From Candidatus Melainabacteria bacterium (GTDB lineage Bacteria > Cyanobacteriota > Vampirovibrionia > 2-02-FULL-35-15): DNA of 62,095 nt. The notes below the pieces were generated by a model. The model was not told the origin of the DNA. It was given only the letters and a program-made list of their open reading frames with translations, and made no database searches. Positions 36,912-46,646 of the stretch are shown here, piece by piece (position 1 is the stretch's first letter; each line of letters starts with the position of its first letter). The translations under genes were made by a program, and so were the position numbers. Location: positions 1 through 62,095 of the forward strand of contig JACPSL010000031.1 in the NCBI GenBank assembly GCA_016193285.1, written 5' to 3'.

Positions 36912-37835
36912 ATGGCATTACTTAAAAACAAGATTGATATTGATATGGAAGATGAAACATTTTTAACTTGTGAGGAAAGTGAAGAAGAAACTAAAACTCT
37001 TCCACTCACTGATGATTTAGTCAGAGTTTACTTACGTGAGATTGGTAGGATGTCTGTTCTAGGATCAGAGGCTGAATTAGAGCTTGCAAAGAAAGTTCAA
37101 GTTGGAGATGAAAAAGCAAAACAAGAGTTAGTAATGCATAACTTAAGATTAGTAGTTTCCATAGCAAAGAAATATCTAAATAGAGGAATGTCATTTCTTG
37201 ATTTAATTCAAGAAGGTAATCTTGGTCTTATGAAAGCAGTTGAAAAGTTTGATCCAGATCGTGGTTATAAATTTTCTACTTATGCTACTTGGTGGATTAG
37301 ACAAGGCATTACAAGGTCATTATCTGACAAGTCAAGAACAATTAGACTTCCAGTCCATATGGTTGAAATAATTAGCAAGTTAAAAAAAGCAATTAAAAAA
37401 CTAACTGATAAGTCAGGCAACTTTCCTTCTTGTGAAGCTCTTGCTTGTGAAGTAGATATGGATATTAATAAAATTAAAGAAGTTATTCAAATTATGGAAG
37501 TACCTGTTTCTTTAAATTCTCGTGTAAATAATGAAGAAGAAGGAGATCTTGAGGACTTCATTAGTGATGATGAAAACCTAACTCCTGAGCAATTGACAAA
37601 TTGGATCTTGCTTGGAATGGATATAAATAAAGCACTTAAAAAGCTAACCATGAAAGAAGCAGCTGTAATTAGATTACGTTTTGGTTTGGATTGTGGAGAG
37701 CAAAGAACACTTGAAGAAGTTGGAAAAATTTTAGGTGTAACAAGAGAAAGAGTTAGACAACTAGAACACCGTGCTCTAAAAAAACTCCGGGAAAATAATT
37801 TTTGTGAAAACTTAAAAGATTATTTTGTTGCATAA
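36912..37835 (+). CDS. Sigma-70 family RNA polymerase sigma factor (group 1/2)
   Basis: 307 residues. Region 1.2/2: [75 protein letters not shown]. Region 3 follows, then a canonical region 4.2 [26 protein letters not shown]. It lacks the acidic region 1.1 expected of a large RpoD, so it could be the housekeeping factor of a cyanobacterium-like lineage (SigA is short there) or a group 2 factor. AAGGAG Shine-Dalgarno. A hairpin precedes it. Confidence 0.93.
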   Translation: MALLKNKIDIDMEDETFLTCEESEEETKTLPLTDDLVRVYLREIGRMSVLGSEAELELAKKVQVGDEKAKQELVMHNLRLVVSIAKKYLNRGMSFLDLIQEGNLGLMKAVEKFDPDRGYKFSTYATWWIRQGITRSLSDKSRTIRLPVHMVEIISKLKKAIKKLTDKSGNFPSCEALACEVDMDINKIKEVIQIMEVPVSLNSRVNNEEEGDLEDFISDDENLTPEQLTNWILLGMDINKALKKLTMKEAAVIRLRFGLDCGEQRTLEEVGKILGVTRERVRQLEHRALKKLRENNFCENLKDYFVA

Positions 37836-38033
37836 ATAACCATCCCCCGTTTGCAGTAGATCATACACTATTTGATTTAGGTATATAAGCTAAAAAGGGC
37901 TTGCCCTGGGGGTTTCACATACATTGCTTAAAAAAATATTATAAACAAATAGGGATAGCTATTAGATGAACCCTAAGATTTTTCACAAATTATATTAGAG
38001 AGCAGAAAATCTGCCTCGAAGTGAAAAAACAAG

Positions 38034-38897
38034 ATGTATCTAAGGCTTAAGAAACTATTCCTTATTAATTTATTTATTGTTATTGTCATGAGCTTGACAA
38101 TGAGCAACAATACTTTTGCCCAAGGAGATGGAGACAAAGAACTAGAAGCTGCACTTAGAGAAGATGAAGATTTAAGCAGTGTACAACCAACTCAAGAAGG
38201 TACACATGTTCAAAGAAGTATAGCAGCAAGTGTTCTTGGAAGAGAACTTACTCAAAGAGAAAAAGATTCGCTAGGAAATGATTATACAAAACATGATGTA
38301 GAAATTGCATTTTTAGCAAATGAGCAAAGGCTTGTAATAGTTAGAGCACTGCTTGCTTGTGGTGTTCCTGAAGAAAATATTAAGGAAATTCTGATTATCT
38401 ATCAAGTTTCAAAACTACAAACGTTTAAGGAATTAGTTGACTATTTTACAGATTTAAAAGAAAGGCATGGGTCAGTTATAGATGGAATAAGAGATGAATT
38501 TATCTTAAATATAAAAGATTATGAACAAACTTTTAAGAAAGCAGCTGTAAGGGCCTATGAAATAGTGTTTTGTATAAAACTTGAAGTTGAAAATGACATA
38601 CAACAAGTAGTAGGTTTTCTAAAAGAACAAGAAGCATTAACCTTCTCAAAAATGGTTGAAGTTTTAATGTCAGCACTTACACCAAAACAAAAAGAAGAAA
38701 TGCTTTTTAAAGCTCTGGACAAAGTTGGAAGATCAGACTTAAAAGAAAACAAGGAATTTACAGAGAAAATCCTAGCTCAAGAGTTTACTTGTGAAAATTT
38801 AAGCAGGATGTTACAAGAATTAGGTCCAGCAAAGAAATCTCAGCCAATAAAGCAACCACCTGAAAAACCATCAGGAAAGAAACCACAGAAGAAATGA
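38034..38897 (+). CDS. Secreted hypothetical protein
   Basis: 287 residues. A signal peptide (LFLINLFIVIVMSLTMSNNTFAQ) is followed by an all-helical acidic/basic protein without cysteine pattern or known motif, ending in a Pro/Lys tail (KQPPEKPSGKKPQKK). No family recognised. It is followed by the terminator at 39027. Upstream 200 bp contain an imperfect GGGCTTGCCC hairpin (about 37896), but no promoter I can assign with confidence. Confidence 0.65.
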   Translation: MYLRLKKLFLINLFIVIVMSLTMSNNTFAQGDGDKELEAALREDEDLSSVQPTQEGTHVQRSIAASVLGRELTQREKDSLGNDYTKHDVEIAFLANEQRLVIVRALLACGVPEENIKEILIIYQVSKLQTFKELVDYFTDLKERHGSVIDGIRDEFILNIKDYEQTFKKAAVRAYEIVFCIKLEVENDIQQVVGFLKEQEALTFSKMVEVLMSALTPKQKEEMLFKALDKVGRSDLKENKEFTEKILAQEFTCENLSRMLQELGPAKKSQPIKQPPEKPSGKKPQKK

Positions 38898-39285
38898 TTT
38901 TATCCGGGGTAATACTAAGAATATTTAAATTTAATTTATTTTTTAAAGGGTATGTTTATTACTTAGTCTTAATTTGACTCATGTAGTATAAAAACATTCA
39001 CCTCCCAGCCAGATAGACAATCTAATAAAAAACCCGCTCTAAGGAAGCGGGTTTTTTATTATTTTTAGTTTCAAGGGCTTATAGTAGGAGGTGTATGATT
39101 TATCTATTTGCCCTTTAAACTGCTTGCTTTTTCCACTTTTCTTTAGCAAAGCAAAATCATAATACACTATAAGAACCTTTTGTTCAGTGACATTAATCAC
39201 TATTTCATTTATGCACTAAAGTCTTTGGTTCTTAAATTGATGTTATGCTAGATTATTTAGTTCCAGCTTGTAAATTTTAAATCTT
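38898..39285 (+). promoter_or_regulatory. Intergenic region with terminator; no gene seen
   Basis: 388 bp. Holds the strong terminator at 39027-39057; the remaining AT-rich sequence leading to the LCP gene (GTG at 39286) has no open frame worth calling. Confidence 0.5.
39027..39057 (+). terminator. Rho-independent terminator
   Basis: AAAAAACCCGCT-7 nt-AGCGGGTTTTTT: a GC-rich stem followed by a T run, and A run before it, so it can work in both directions. It closes the 38034 transcription unit. Confidence 0.85.
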
Positions 39286-40563
39286 GTGAATTTTCAAAGA
39301 TATCCAAAAATTTTATACAAAGATAACGAAGATAAAGCAAGCAAAAGATCTACTTTGTTTTATGTAGTTTTATTCTTCATAGGGCTTTTCTTAACAATTG
39401 TTTCACTAAATATTTACAGTCCTTCCTTGGTACCACAAGATCTGAGAGTAATAAGTTTAAACAAAAGACAAAACATTCTAATTTTAGGGTGTGATGAAAT
39501 TTTTCCAGGGGAAGCAAAGAATTTTAAATTTGACCAAGCACTTTTATGGAAGGGTCGTTCAGATACTATATTTCTTATAAGTTGTAATCCATTTAAAAAC
39601 ACTTTAAATATTTTAAATATCCCAAGAGATACAAGAATTAAAATTCCAGGACATGGTGTTGAAAAAATAAATTATTTAAACTCAATTGGTGGCCCTAGGT
39701 TCACTAAAAAATATTTAGAAAGACTCTTAAGAACACCAATTCATCATTATGTGGTTATAAATGTTCAAGGGCTAAGTCAAATCATTGATGAAATTGGAGG
39801 AATAAAAATAGATGTTCCTCAAAGAATGTTTTATGAGGATCATGCTGCAAAGCTTTACATTAATTTATTTCCTGGTAAACGGGTGCTAAACGGTGAACAA
39901 GTTGTTGGATACTTACGTTTCAGACATGATAATTTAGGTGATATTGGAAGAATTCAAAGACAACAAGCATTTATGAGAGCTGTTTTTGACAAGCTGTTAG
40001 ACCCTGTAATCTTTACTAAACTTCCAGAGCTTACCTCAATTTACAAACAAACAATTCTTACTGATTTAAAACCAAAGGATATTATTAGAATTGCTAACTT
40101 TGTAAGAAATGTATCTCCATCTAAACAAAATATTGTCTTATTACCAGGAGAGTTTGGTCAGCATAATCAGATTAGTTACTGGATACCTAACCCAAAAGAA
40201 ATCGATAGAGTTATTAAACAACTTTTTTATGATAAAGAAAATAATTTTAATTTCTTAAGGAAGAATCCAAAAGACATAAAGATTTCCATTTTTAATGGTT
40301 CTCGTAAGAATCGCAGGTTAGCTACTAAACTAACAAATATATTAAGAGAATATGGCTATACAGTCCTTCAAGCTCAAGACTATGAAAGTTATGTAAAATT
40401 TACTAAAATATATGCTCAAAAAGCTAATTCTGACGTAGCGTTACAAATTAAAAATGATATTGGCAATCGTGGGGAGTTGTTAATAGGAAATCTGGGTCCA
40501 CCAGAAGCAGATGTTACCATTTTAGCTGGTGATGATTTAGCAAATATTAAAGAAGGAAGGTAA
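39286..40563 (+). CDS. LytR-CpsA-Psr family cell-wall ligase with LytR_C domain
   Basis: 425 residues, GTG start. An N-terminal membrane anchor (about residues 25-45) is followed by the LCP domain: LILGCDE, GRSDTIFLIS, NIPRDTRIKIPGHG, INVQGLSQIIDEIGG and the arginine motif LRFRHDNLGDIGRIQRQQAF. A C-terminal LytR_C-like domain (IKISIFNGSRKNRRLATKLTNILREYG) follows. LCP enzymes attach polyprenyl-linked polymers to the wall; together with the adjacent membrane glycosyltransferase this suggests synthesis and attachment of a surface glycan. The stop abuts the next ATG. Confidence 0.9.
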   Translation: MNFQRYPKILYKDNEDKASKRSTLFYVVLFFIGLFLTIVSLNIYSPSLVPQDLRVISLNKRQNILILGCDEIFPGEAKNFKFDQALLWKGRSDTIFLISCNPFKNTLNILNIPRDTRIKIPGHGVEKINYLNSIGGPRFTKKYLERLLRTPIHHYVVINVQGLSQIIDEIGGIKIDVPQRMFYEDHAAKLYINLFPGKRVLNGEQVVGYLRFRHDNLGDIGRIQRQQAFMRAVFDKLLDPVIFTKLPELTSIYKQTILTDLKPKDIIRIANFVRNVSPSKQNIVLLPGEFGQHNQISYWIPNPKEIDRVIKQLFYDKENNFNFLRKNPKDIKISIFNGSRKNRRLATKLTNILREYGYTVLQAQDYESYVKFTKIYAQKANSDVALQIKNDIGNRGELLIGNLGPPEADVTILAGDDLANIKEGR

Positions 40564-41904
40564 ATGTTATATAATCGTATACTTTTAGCCAGCATAATTA
40601 TTGGAACGTGGGCATTTATAAAACTTGTAGAAGAATTACTTCCAGACAAAGCATTATCATACTTGCCAAAACCACTTGCTCTTTATGCAATCCTTGTTCT
40701 TGTAATATGCATGGTTATTCATACTGTCTCTCTTGCTATAGCTCAAAATAGAAAAAAGAAATCAAGTAAACTACTACAAGCCAGATGCTATCCAAATGTT
40801 GATATTTTTGTTTCAATTCATAATGAGGAAAAAGTAATTGCAGATACCATAGAGAATTTATTAGCTTTAAACTATCCAAACTATTTAATTTATTTAATAA
40901 ATGATCATTCTACAGATTCTACAAAAGAAATTTTAGACAAATATTTTTTGAGATTTCCTAATAAGATAAAGGTTATACATAGAACCAAAAATAGTTTATG
41001 CAGAGGTAAAGCCGCATCATTAAACTATGTATTTAATCATTCAAGTGAAGAGTTAATTGCTGTTTTTGATGCTGATGCAAAAGTAGAATCAGATTTCCTC
41101 TTAAAAGTGGTTCCCTATTTATTGGAAGATAATTCTGTAGCCGCAGTTCAGTCACAAAAAAGAGTTTCAAATCCAAACGTTAACTATTTAACCAAACTAC
41201 AGGAAAATGAATACTGCCTTGATAATTATTTCCAATGTGGAAGGGATGAAATTCATGGGAATGTTGAGCTAAGAGGAAATGGTTTTATTATTAAACGAAA
41301 TGTTTTAGATAAAATTGGTCATTGGGATGAAGAAGCACTTACAGAAGATCTTGAGCTATCAACAAGGCTTACAGTAAATGGCTGGCAAATTAGATTTTGC
41401 CCTGAAGCAATTACCTTAGAACAAGCACCAATTAAATTCCGTGCATTACTTTTACAAAGGCTAAGATGGGTTGAAGGAAGTTTAAGAAGATGCTTATCAA
41501 ATCTTTTAAAGATGTTTACTCTAACTAAGGGATTTTCCATAATGCAACAATTTGATGCATTTGTTTTCCTCTCTCAGTTTGCAATTCCAATCTGGATCTT
41601 TTTAGATATTATTTCAGAAGTAATCAGGTACTTAAAAGAGCAAGAAACTCATTTGACAAGTTTAATGTTAATATCTCTTGCTGTGTGGATAATTACATGG
41701 GTAAATTTAATTTTTGGTATAAAAATCTATAGAAAATTTTCTTGGAGGACAAGTATTAAAAGAGCCTTAGAAACTAATATTTATTTTCTTACTCTTATGC
41801 CAACGGTTGTTTTAATTACAACAAGAAAAATATTATTCAGCAGAACAAAAGGTAAATGGCACAAGACAGAAAGATATGATAAAGCTGAACTTGAAGAGGT
41901 GTAA
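40564..41904 (+). CDS. Processive family 2 membrane glycosyltransferase
   Basis: 446 residues with two N-terminal and about three C-terminal membrane helices around a GT2 domain: VFVSIHNEEKVIADTIENLL, INDHSTDS, DADAKVESDF, ALTEDLELSTRL and QRLRW, the QxxRW signature of processive enzymes such as cellulose, hyaluronan and poly-GlcNAc synthases. It starts right after the LCP gene and ends 2 bp before the ThDP enzyme. Product unknown. Confidence 0.9.
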   Translation: MLYNRILLASIIIGTWAFIKLVEELLPDKALSYLPKPLALYAILVLVICMVIHTVSLAIAQNRKKKSSKLLQARCYPNVDIFVSIHNEEKVIADTIENLLALNYPNYLIYLINDHSTDSTKEILDKYFLRFPNKIKVIHRTKNSLCRGKAASLNYVFNHSSEELIAVFDADAKVESDFLLKVVPYLLEDNSVAAVQSQKRVSNPNVNYLTKLQENEYCLDNYFQCGRDEIHGNVELRGNGFIIKRNVLDKIGHWDEEALTEDLELSTRLTVNGWQIRFCPEAITLEQAPIKFRALLLQRLRWVEGSLRRCLSNLLKMFTLTKGFSIMQQFDAFVFLSQFAIPIWIFLDIISEVIRYLKEQETHLTSLMLISLAVWIITWVNLIFGIKIYRKFSWRTSIKRALETNIYFLTLMPTVVLITTRKILFSRTKGKWHKTERYDKAELEEV

Positions 41905-41906
41905 CT

Positions 41907-43568
41907 ATGCCTAAATTATTAGACTTCTTATATAACAGACTTAAATCATATGGTGTTGACCATGTGTTTGGAATATCTGGTGAATCAGTTCACGTACATT
42001 TTCATTCCTTGGAAAAAAGTCCACTTAAATCAATACCCATGACTCATGAACCTTGTGTTGGTTATGCAGTTGATGCATATTCAAGAATACGTGGACTAGG
42101 TGCTGCTTTAGTAAGTTATGGTGTAGGAACTTTAAATATTGTAAATGCAGTTGGTCAAGCTTATGCTGAAAGATCTCCTGTTGTAATTATTAGTGGAGGT
42201 CCTGGTATAAATGAAAGAAGAAAATATACTCACTTGCACCATAAAGTAAGAACTTACGAAACACATCAAAGAGTAATGAATGAAATTACAGCACAAAGCA
42301 TTATTGTAGACAATCCATTAACTGCTGGTAGAGAAATTGATCGAGCATTAGATATGGCAGTTACACTGAAGCTTCCTGTTTATATTGAAATCCCAAGAGA
42401 CATGGGTGAAATTGAAATCATAGAAGAGCCACCTTTACGTACTCCAAAAATCCCTGAGGATTTAGCTGCACTTGATGAAGCATTAGATGAAATTATAATC
42501 ATGCTAAACAATTCAAAAAATCCTGTAATAATTGCAGATGCAGAACTAGCTAGAATTGGATTACAAAAAGAATTAATTACTTTTGCTGAGAGAGTAAATA
42601 TACCTGTTGCATCTACAATTCTTGGTAAATCAATTTTCCCAGAAGAACACCCGCTCTCCATGGGAGTTTATTTTGGTGGCTTAAGTAATCAAAAAGTTGC
42701 TGAGTATATTCATAATTCAGATTTTCGTTTAATGATTGGAGTTATTTTAAGTGATGTAAATCTTGGAATGTTTACTGCAAAGTTTTCCCCGGATGATGCT
42801 GTAGCAGCTAATATTGAAGGCTTAAAGGTAAAAAAACATTTTTACCCTCAAATTAGCTTAGACCTTTTTATGAAAGGATTGCTTGCAAGAAAAGATATAA
42901 GAACTCATAACTTTAGCTTTCCAAGGATAAAAATTCCAAACTATCCTACAGGACAAGACAATGACATGATAACAGTTAAAGCATTAATGACCATTCTAAA
43001 TGAATTTATTGATAAAGGTTACAGAGTAATTTGTGATGTTGGAGATTGTTTATTTGCAGGGCAAGAATTACAAATGAAAGGAGCAACCACCTTTCTATCT
43101 CCTGCTTATTACCTTAGTATGGGCTTTTCAATTCCTGGAGCTATTGGGGCTCAAATAGCTGACTCATCAAGGCGGCCAATTGTAATGGTAGGAGATGGTG
43201 CATTTCAAATGACAGGAATGGAATTAATTACAATTGCAAAGCTAAAACTAAACCCCATCATTATACTTTTTGACAATTCTATTTATGCAACTCTTCGTTA
43301 TTGTGAGCCGCCAGCTACTGCACAAAGGCATGATATACCTACTATGGACTATGCAAAAATGGCAGAAATTATGGGTGGTAAAGGTGTATCAGTAAAAACT
43401 GTTGGTGACTTCAGAGGTGCATTACAAATAGCAAAAGATGTAAAGGACACCTTTACTTTACTGGATGTAAAAATAGATGAATATGATACATCTCCTGCTC
43501 TTAAAACTTTTGGGCAAAACTTAGTACGTTTTATTAAAGATTCTACAAGCAGCACAGTAAAAGTTTAA
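41907..43568 (+). CDS. ThDP-dependent 2-oxo acid decarboxylase/acetolactate synthase-like enzyme
   Basis: 553 residues with the three-domain layout of ThDP enzymes: PYR domain beginning LLDFLYNRLKSYGVDHVFGISGE with catalytic Glu in MTHEPCVGYAVDAYSRIRG, central Rossmann domain, and PP domain with the ThDP motif GDGAFQMTGMELIT...FDN. HHKVRTYETHQRV resembles pyruvate/indolepyruvate decarboxylase-type proteins more than acetolactate synthase. Its stop overlaps the CoA-transferase start (TAATG), so the two enzymes are probably made together, suggesting a 2-oxo acid to acyl-CoA route. Substrate not determined. Confidence 0.85.
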   Translation: MPKLLDFLYNRLKSYGVDHVFGISGESVHVHFHSLEKSPLKSIPMTHEPCVGYAVDAYSRIRGLGAALVSYGVGTLNIVNAVGQAYAERSPVVIISGGPGINERRKYTHLHHKVRTYETHQRVMNEITAQSIIVDNPLTAGREIDRALDMAVTLKLPVYIEIPRDMGEIEIIEEPPLRTPKIPEDLAALDEALDEIIIMLNNSKNPVIIADAELARIGLQKELITFAERVNIPVASTILGKSIFPEEHPLSMGVYFGGLSNQKVAEYIHNSDFRLMIGVILSDVNLGMFTAKFSPDDAVAANIEGLKVKKHFYPQISLDLFMKGLLARKDIRTHNFSFPRIKIPNYPTGQDNDMITVKALMTILNEFIDKGYRVICDVGDCLFAGQELQMKGATTFLSPAYYLSMGFSIPGAIGAQIADSSRRPIVMVGDGAFQMTGMELITIAKLKLNPIIILFDNSIYATLRYCEPPATAQRHDIPTMDYAKMAEIMGGKGVSVKTVGDFRGALQIAKDVKDTFTLLDVKIDEYDTSPALKTFGQNLVRFIKDSTSSTVKV

Positions 43569-45391
43569 TGAGTTCCCAGATCCAAATAAAACAAGAAAAA
43601 GAACTTTTAGGATTTACATCACCAAATGATCTTCGTGAAATAAATCATAAAAAAAACAAAGCAATGATCAGTAAACTAACTGATCTAAAAACTGCAATTA
43701 AAAAACATGTTAACAATGGTGATTATCTTGGAATTGGTGGTTTTGGAATGGATAGAATTCCAGCAGCTGCACTTCATGAAATAGTTCGCCAAAAGAAAAA
43801 AAATCTTACACTCGCAGGTCATACAGCAACACATGATGGCCAAATACTTGCTAGTGGGGGATGCATTAACAAAATAGATGCAGCTTATGTTGTAGGAATA
43901 GAACTTTTAGGACTTTCACCAAACTATAGAAGAATATTTCAAGAAGGAAAAGTAAAAGTTACTGAATGGACAAATGCAACCTTGGCATGGCGATATAAAG
44001 CAACTAGTATGGGTTTATCATTTTTACCAGTTCGATCAATGCTTGGAACTGACACAATAAAACATAGCTGTGCAATTGAATATAAGTGTCCGTTTACAGG
44101 AGAAATATATGCACTTGTACCAGCATGCTCTCCGGATATAGCAATTATTCATGTACATAGAGCAGATGAATTTGGAAACTCACAAATTGATGGAATAACA
44201 GTTTCTGATTATGATGTAACTAGAGCATCAAAAAAAGTAATAATTACAACAGAAGAAATAATTTCAACAGAAAAAATAAGACAAGAATCCGAAAGAACAA
44301 TTATTCCTTACTACTGTGTAGATGCTGTTGTACATGTACCTTATGGTTCTTATCCAGGAAACATGCCTGGGAAATATTATTTTGATCTGGATCATTTAAA
44401 TGAATGGATAGAAGCTGAAAAAGATTCAAACAAGTTAAAAGAATTTTTAAATAAATATATTTATGATGTAAAAGACTGGGAAGAATATTTAGAAAAATGT
44501 GGTGGAGAAAAAAGACTGGCAGAATTAAGAAGCATTGAATTAATTGAGCAACCAATAAATAATATTCACGTCATTGCGAGGAGCGAAGCAACGAAGCAAT
44601 CTGCTAACGCTTCTAAGTCCTCAAACATGACCGAGTTTATGATCTGCACTGCCTCTAGATTTCTTGAAGATGGTAAGATTGTTGTAGTTGGTACTGGACT
44701 TCCTGTGCTTGCAGCTATGCTTGCTCAAAAAAATCATGCACCAAATCTTTTACTTATGTTTGAAGCAGGTGGAGTTGCACCACTATTACCTGCTCTCCCA
44801 ATGTCTGTTGGTGATTCAAGAACACATTATAAAAGTCTTTTAGCTACAAGCATGCCAGAAATTATGGAAGGTTGTGCTAGGGGACTAGTGGACTATGCAT
44901 TTTTAGGTGGAGCACAAATAGATCGCTTTGGAAATTTAAACTCAACTATTATAGGCAGTGACTACAATAAACCAAAAGTAAGATTACCTGGAAGTGGTGG
45001 AGCTAATGATCTTGCATCACTTTGTTGGAATACAATAATAATTATAAAAATGGATAAACATAAGTTTGTTGAAAAGTTAGATTTTCTTACCACCCCAGGA
45101 TACTTAACTGGAGCTGGTGCAAGGGAAAAAGCAGGGCTTCCTCCAAACACTGGGCCATTAAAAGTAATCACTGATTATTGTGTACTTGGATTTAACAAAG
45201 ATACAAAAGAAATGCAAATAGAAAGTATTCATCCAGGTCTCACATTAGAAGATGTGCAAAACAAATCATCATTTAAATTAAAGGTTGCATGTAGAGACTG
45301 CCAGTCTGTGCCAACAACAAGCAATCCAACTCAAAAAGAACTAGAAATATTAAGAAGAGAAATAGACCCAAGGGGACAAGTAATTCTTTAA
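43568..45391 (+). CDS. Fused GctA-GctB-type CoA-transferase with repeat at the junction
   Basis: 607 residues: two subunits of a class I (glutaconate-type) CoA-transferase in one chain. Residues about 35-325 are GctA-like (LTDLKTAIKKHVNNGDYLGIGGFG, LTLAGHTATHDGQ, DIAIIHVHRADEFGNSQ). Residues about 350-600 are GctB-like (MICTASRFLEDGKIVVVGTGLP, LMFEAGGVAPLL with the likely catalytic Glu, FLGGAQIDRFGNLNST, RLPGSGGANDLASL). The linker contains HVIARSEATKQS, encoded by a dispersed repeat (44569-44602). In known systems the subunits are separate genes. Confidence 0.88.
   Translation: MSSQIQIKQEKELLGFTSPNDLREINHKKNKAMISKLTDLKTAIKKHVNNGDYLGIGGFGMDRIPAAALHEIVRQKKKNLTLAGHTATHDGQILASGGCINKIDAAYVVGIELLGLSPNYRRIFQEGKVKVTEWTNATLAWRYKATSMGLSFLPVRSMLGTDTIKHSCAIEYKCPFTGEIYALVPACSPDIAIIHVHRADEFGNSQIDGITVSDYDVTRASKKVIITTEEIISTEKIRQESERTIIPYYCVDAVVHVPYGSYPGNMPGKYYFDLDHLNEWIEAEKDSNKLKEFLNKYIYDVKDWEEYLEKCGGEKRLAELRSIELIEQPINNIHVIARSEATKQSANASKSSNMTEFMICTASRFLEDGKIVVVGTGLPVLAAMLAQKNHAPNLLLMFEAGGVAPLLPALPMSVGDSRTHYKSLLATSMPEIMEGCARGLVDYAFLGGAQIDRFGNLNSTIIGSDYNKPKVRLPGSGGANDLASLCWNTIIIIKMDKHKFVEKLDFLTTPGYLTGAGAREKAGLPPNTGPLKVITDYCVLGFNKDTKEMQIESIHPGLTLEDVQNKSSFKLKVACRDCQSVPTTSNPTQKELEILRREIDPRGQVIL
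44569..44602. repeat. Dispersed repeat (CGTCATTGCGAGGAGCGAAG type) at a gene-fusion junction
   Basis: The 34-nt sequence starting CGTCATTGCGAGGAGCGAAG is a well-known type of bacterial interspersed repeat that usually translates as (R)GSEATKQS/ARSEATKQS. Here it is read in frame as HVIARSEATKQS between the A and B halves of the CoA-transferase. Confidence 0.88.
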
Positions 45392-45445
45392 CGATTTTCT
45401 TACAATCATTGTGATAGCATATAGATAATTTCAAAGGAGAAAATT

Positions 45446-45907
45446 ATGGTAGATAAGATAACACCAACAGGTCAGAAAGTAACTCCAAAAGCAACTTCAG
45501 GAACAGGGGGTTTTAATTTCGATGAAATAGAAGAACATAAACCTATTAGAGATACAAACCTTGTACTTGCTGAGTATCAAGAAGAAAAGTCACGAAGTCT
45601 TTTTGAACAATTAAAACAATATGGATTAGATATAAACGATGAAACAAGTCCATATTGTAACTCACTATATGCATTAGACAATGCTATCTCTGATAGATTA
45701 GAACTTTTTAGAAGGGGAAAAATAACAAAAGAAAATTTCCTTCAAGGCAGTGCTGCTGAATTCCGTACAAGACTTAAAGCTGCTGTTAGTAAGGTACTCA
45801 ATGATCTAGCTACGCTAACAAGTAGAGAAGAAAGTAAAAAGATTATCACACGACTTCTTCTTGACTATGGTGAGCCGCTTTCACACTTAGTTAAAAAAAC
45901 AACATAA
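45446..45907 (+). CDS. Hypothetical protein
   Basis: 153 residues with an AAAGGAG Shine-Dalgarno. The N-terminal 28 residues are Thr/Gly/Pro-rich (KITPTGQKVTPKATSGTGGF), the rest is alpha-helical and charged. No motif recognised, no signal peptide. A possible promoter is TTACAA (45410) about 17 bp before a TAGATAAT-like -10, but the fit is weak. Ends 5 bp from the convergent ccdA gene. Confidence 0.6.
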   Translation: MVDKITPTGQKVTPKATSGTGGFNFDEIEEHKPIRDTNLVLAEYQEEKSRSLFEQLKQYGLDINDETSPYCNSLYALDNAISDRLELFRRGKITKENFLQGSAAEFRTRLKAAVSKVLNDLATLTSREESKKIITRLLLDYGEPLSHLVKKTT

Positions 45908-45911
45908 AAAA

Positions 45912-46619
45912 TTATCCTATAAACCACTTTATACCTGAGTATAAGTAAAACACTCCAATGACAGTAAGAATAATCGTACAAGTTATTTCAATAAACTTAC
46001 TATGTTTCTTAAAATAATCTAATTGTTTTAAAATACCTGTAAATAAGCTGGTTACAAAGATTAGTCCTGTATATCCAACAGAGTAAGCAATCATTATTAG
46101 TGTGCTAGTAAAAGTTGATCCTGCTGAACTTGCTAAAGCTAAGATTGCAAATAAAATCGGACTAGCACATGGTGAGCTTACTAGTGAAAATGCCATACCA
46201 ACAATAATTGGTCCGCCTGCTGGTACAGAAGTTATAAATTGAGGTAAAGGGAAATTTATTACTCTAAGAACTAAAAGTGCCATAACTAAAACAAATATTC
46301 CAATTGCAACATGCACATAACCTCTATACTCTATTAAAACAAAACTAGCAAAAGAAGCAAACAGACCCATAAGGCTAAATATAAAAGCTGCTCCAAGACA
46401 AAATAAACTTGACTTTTTTAGTGCATCTATTTTTGATTCAATTTTTGTAATGCCAATATAAGTTAAATACAATGGAATCATAGGAAGAACACATGGTGTT
46501 AAACTGCTTGCAAGCCCTCCTAAAAAAGCTAAAGCAACAAGCATTGGTAAAGGAAGTCCTGCACTTGATCGTATAAAGCTTGAGACTAAATTTTCAAAGC
46601 TATTAAAGAAATCATTCAT
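45912..46619 (-). CDS. ccdA: CcdA/DsbD-type thiol-disulfide transmembrane transporter
   Basis: 235 residues, six to seven membrane helices. The two conserved cysteines sit in SSLTPCVLPMIPLYL and VSSPCASPILFAIL, which form the redox-active pair that carries electrons from cytoplasmic thioredoxin to periplasmic partners (cytochrome c maturation or disulfide repair). Divergent from, and 27 bp away from, a thioredoxin-like lipoprotein that is a plausible partner. Confidence 0.9.
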   Translation of the reverse strand: MNDFFNSFENLVSSFIRSSAGLPLPMLVALAFLGGLASSLTPCVLPMIPLYLTYIGITKIESKIDALKKSSLFCLGAAFIFSLMGLFASFASFVLIEYRGYVHVAIGIFVLVMALLVLRVINFPLPQFITSVPAGGPIIVGMAFSLVSSPCASPILFAILALASSAGSTFTSTLIMIAYSVGYTGLIFVTSLFTGILKQLDYFKKHSKFIEITCTIILTVIGVFYLYSGIKWFIG

Positions 46620-46646
46620 TTTGTTTACCAGTATTATAATTATACT

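Noticed and set aside
37880-37912. Terminator after the second sigma factor (AGGGCTTGCCCT region)
   Set aside because: Stem is imperfect and not followed by a T run on the plus strand; left uncalled.
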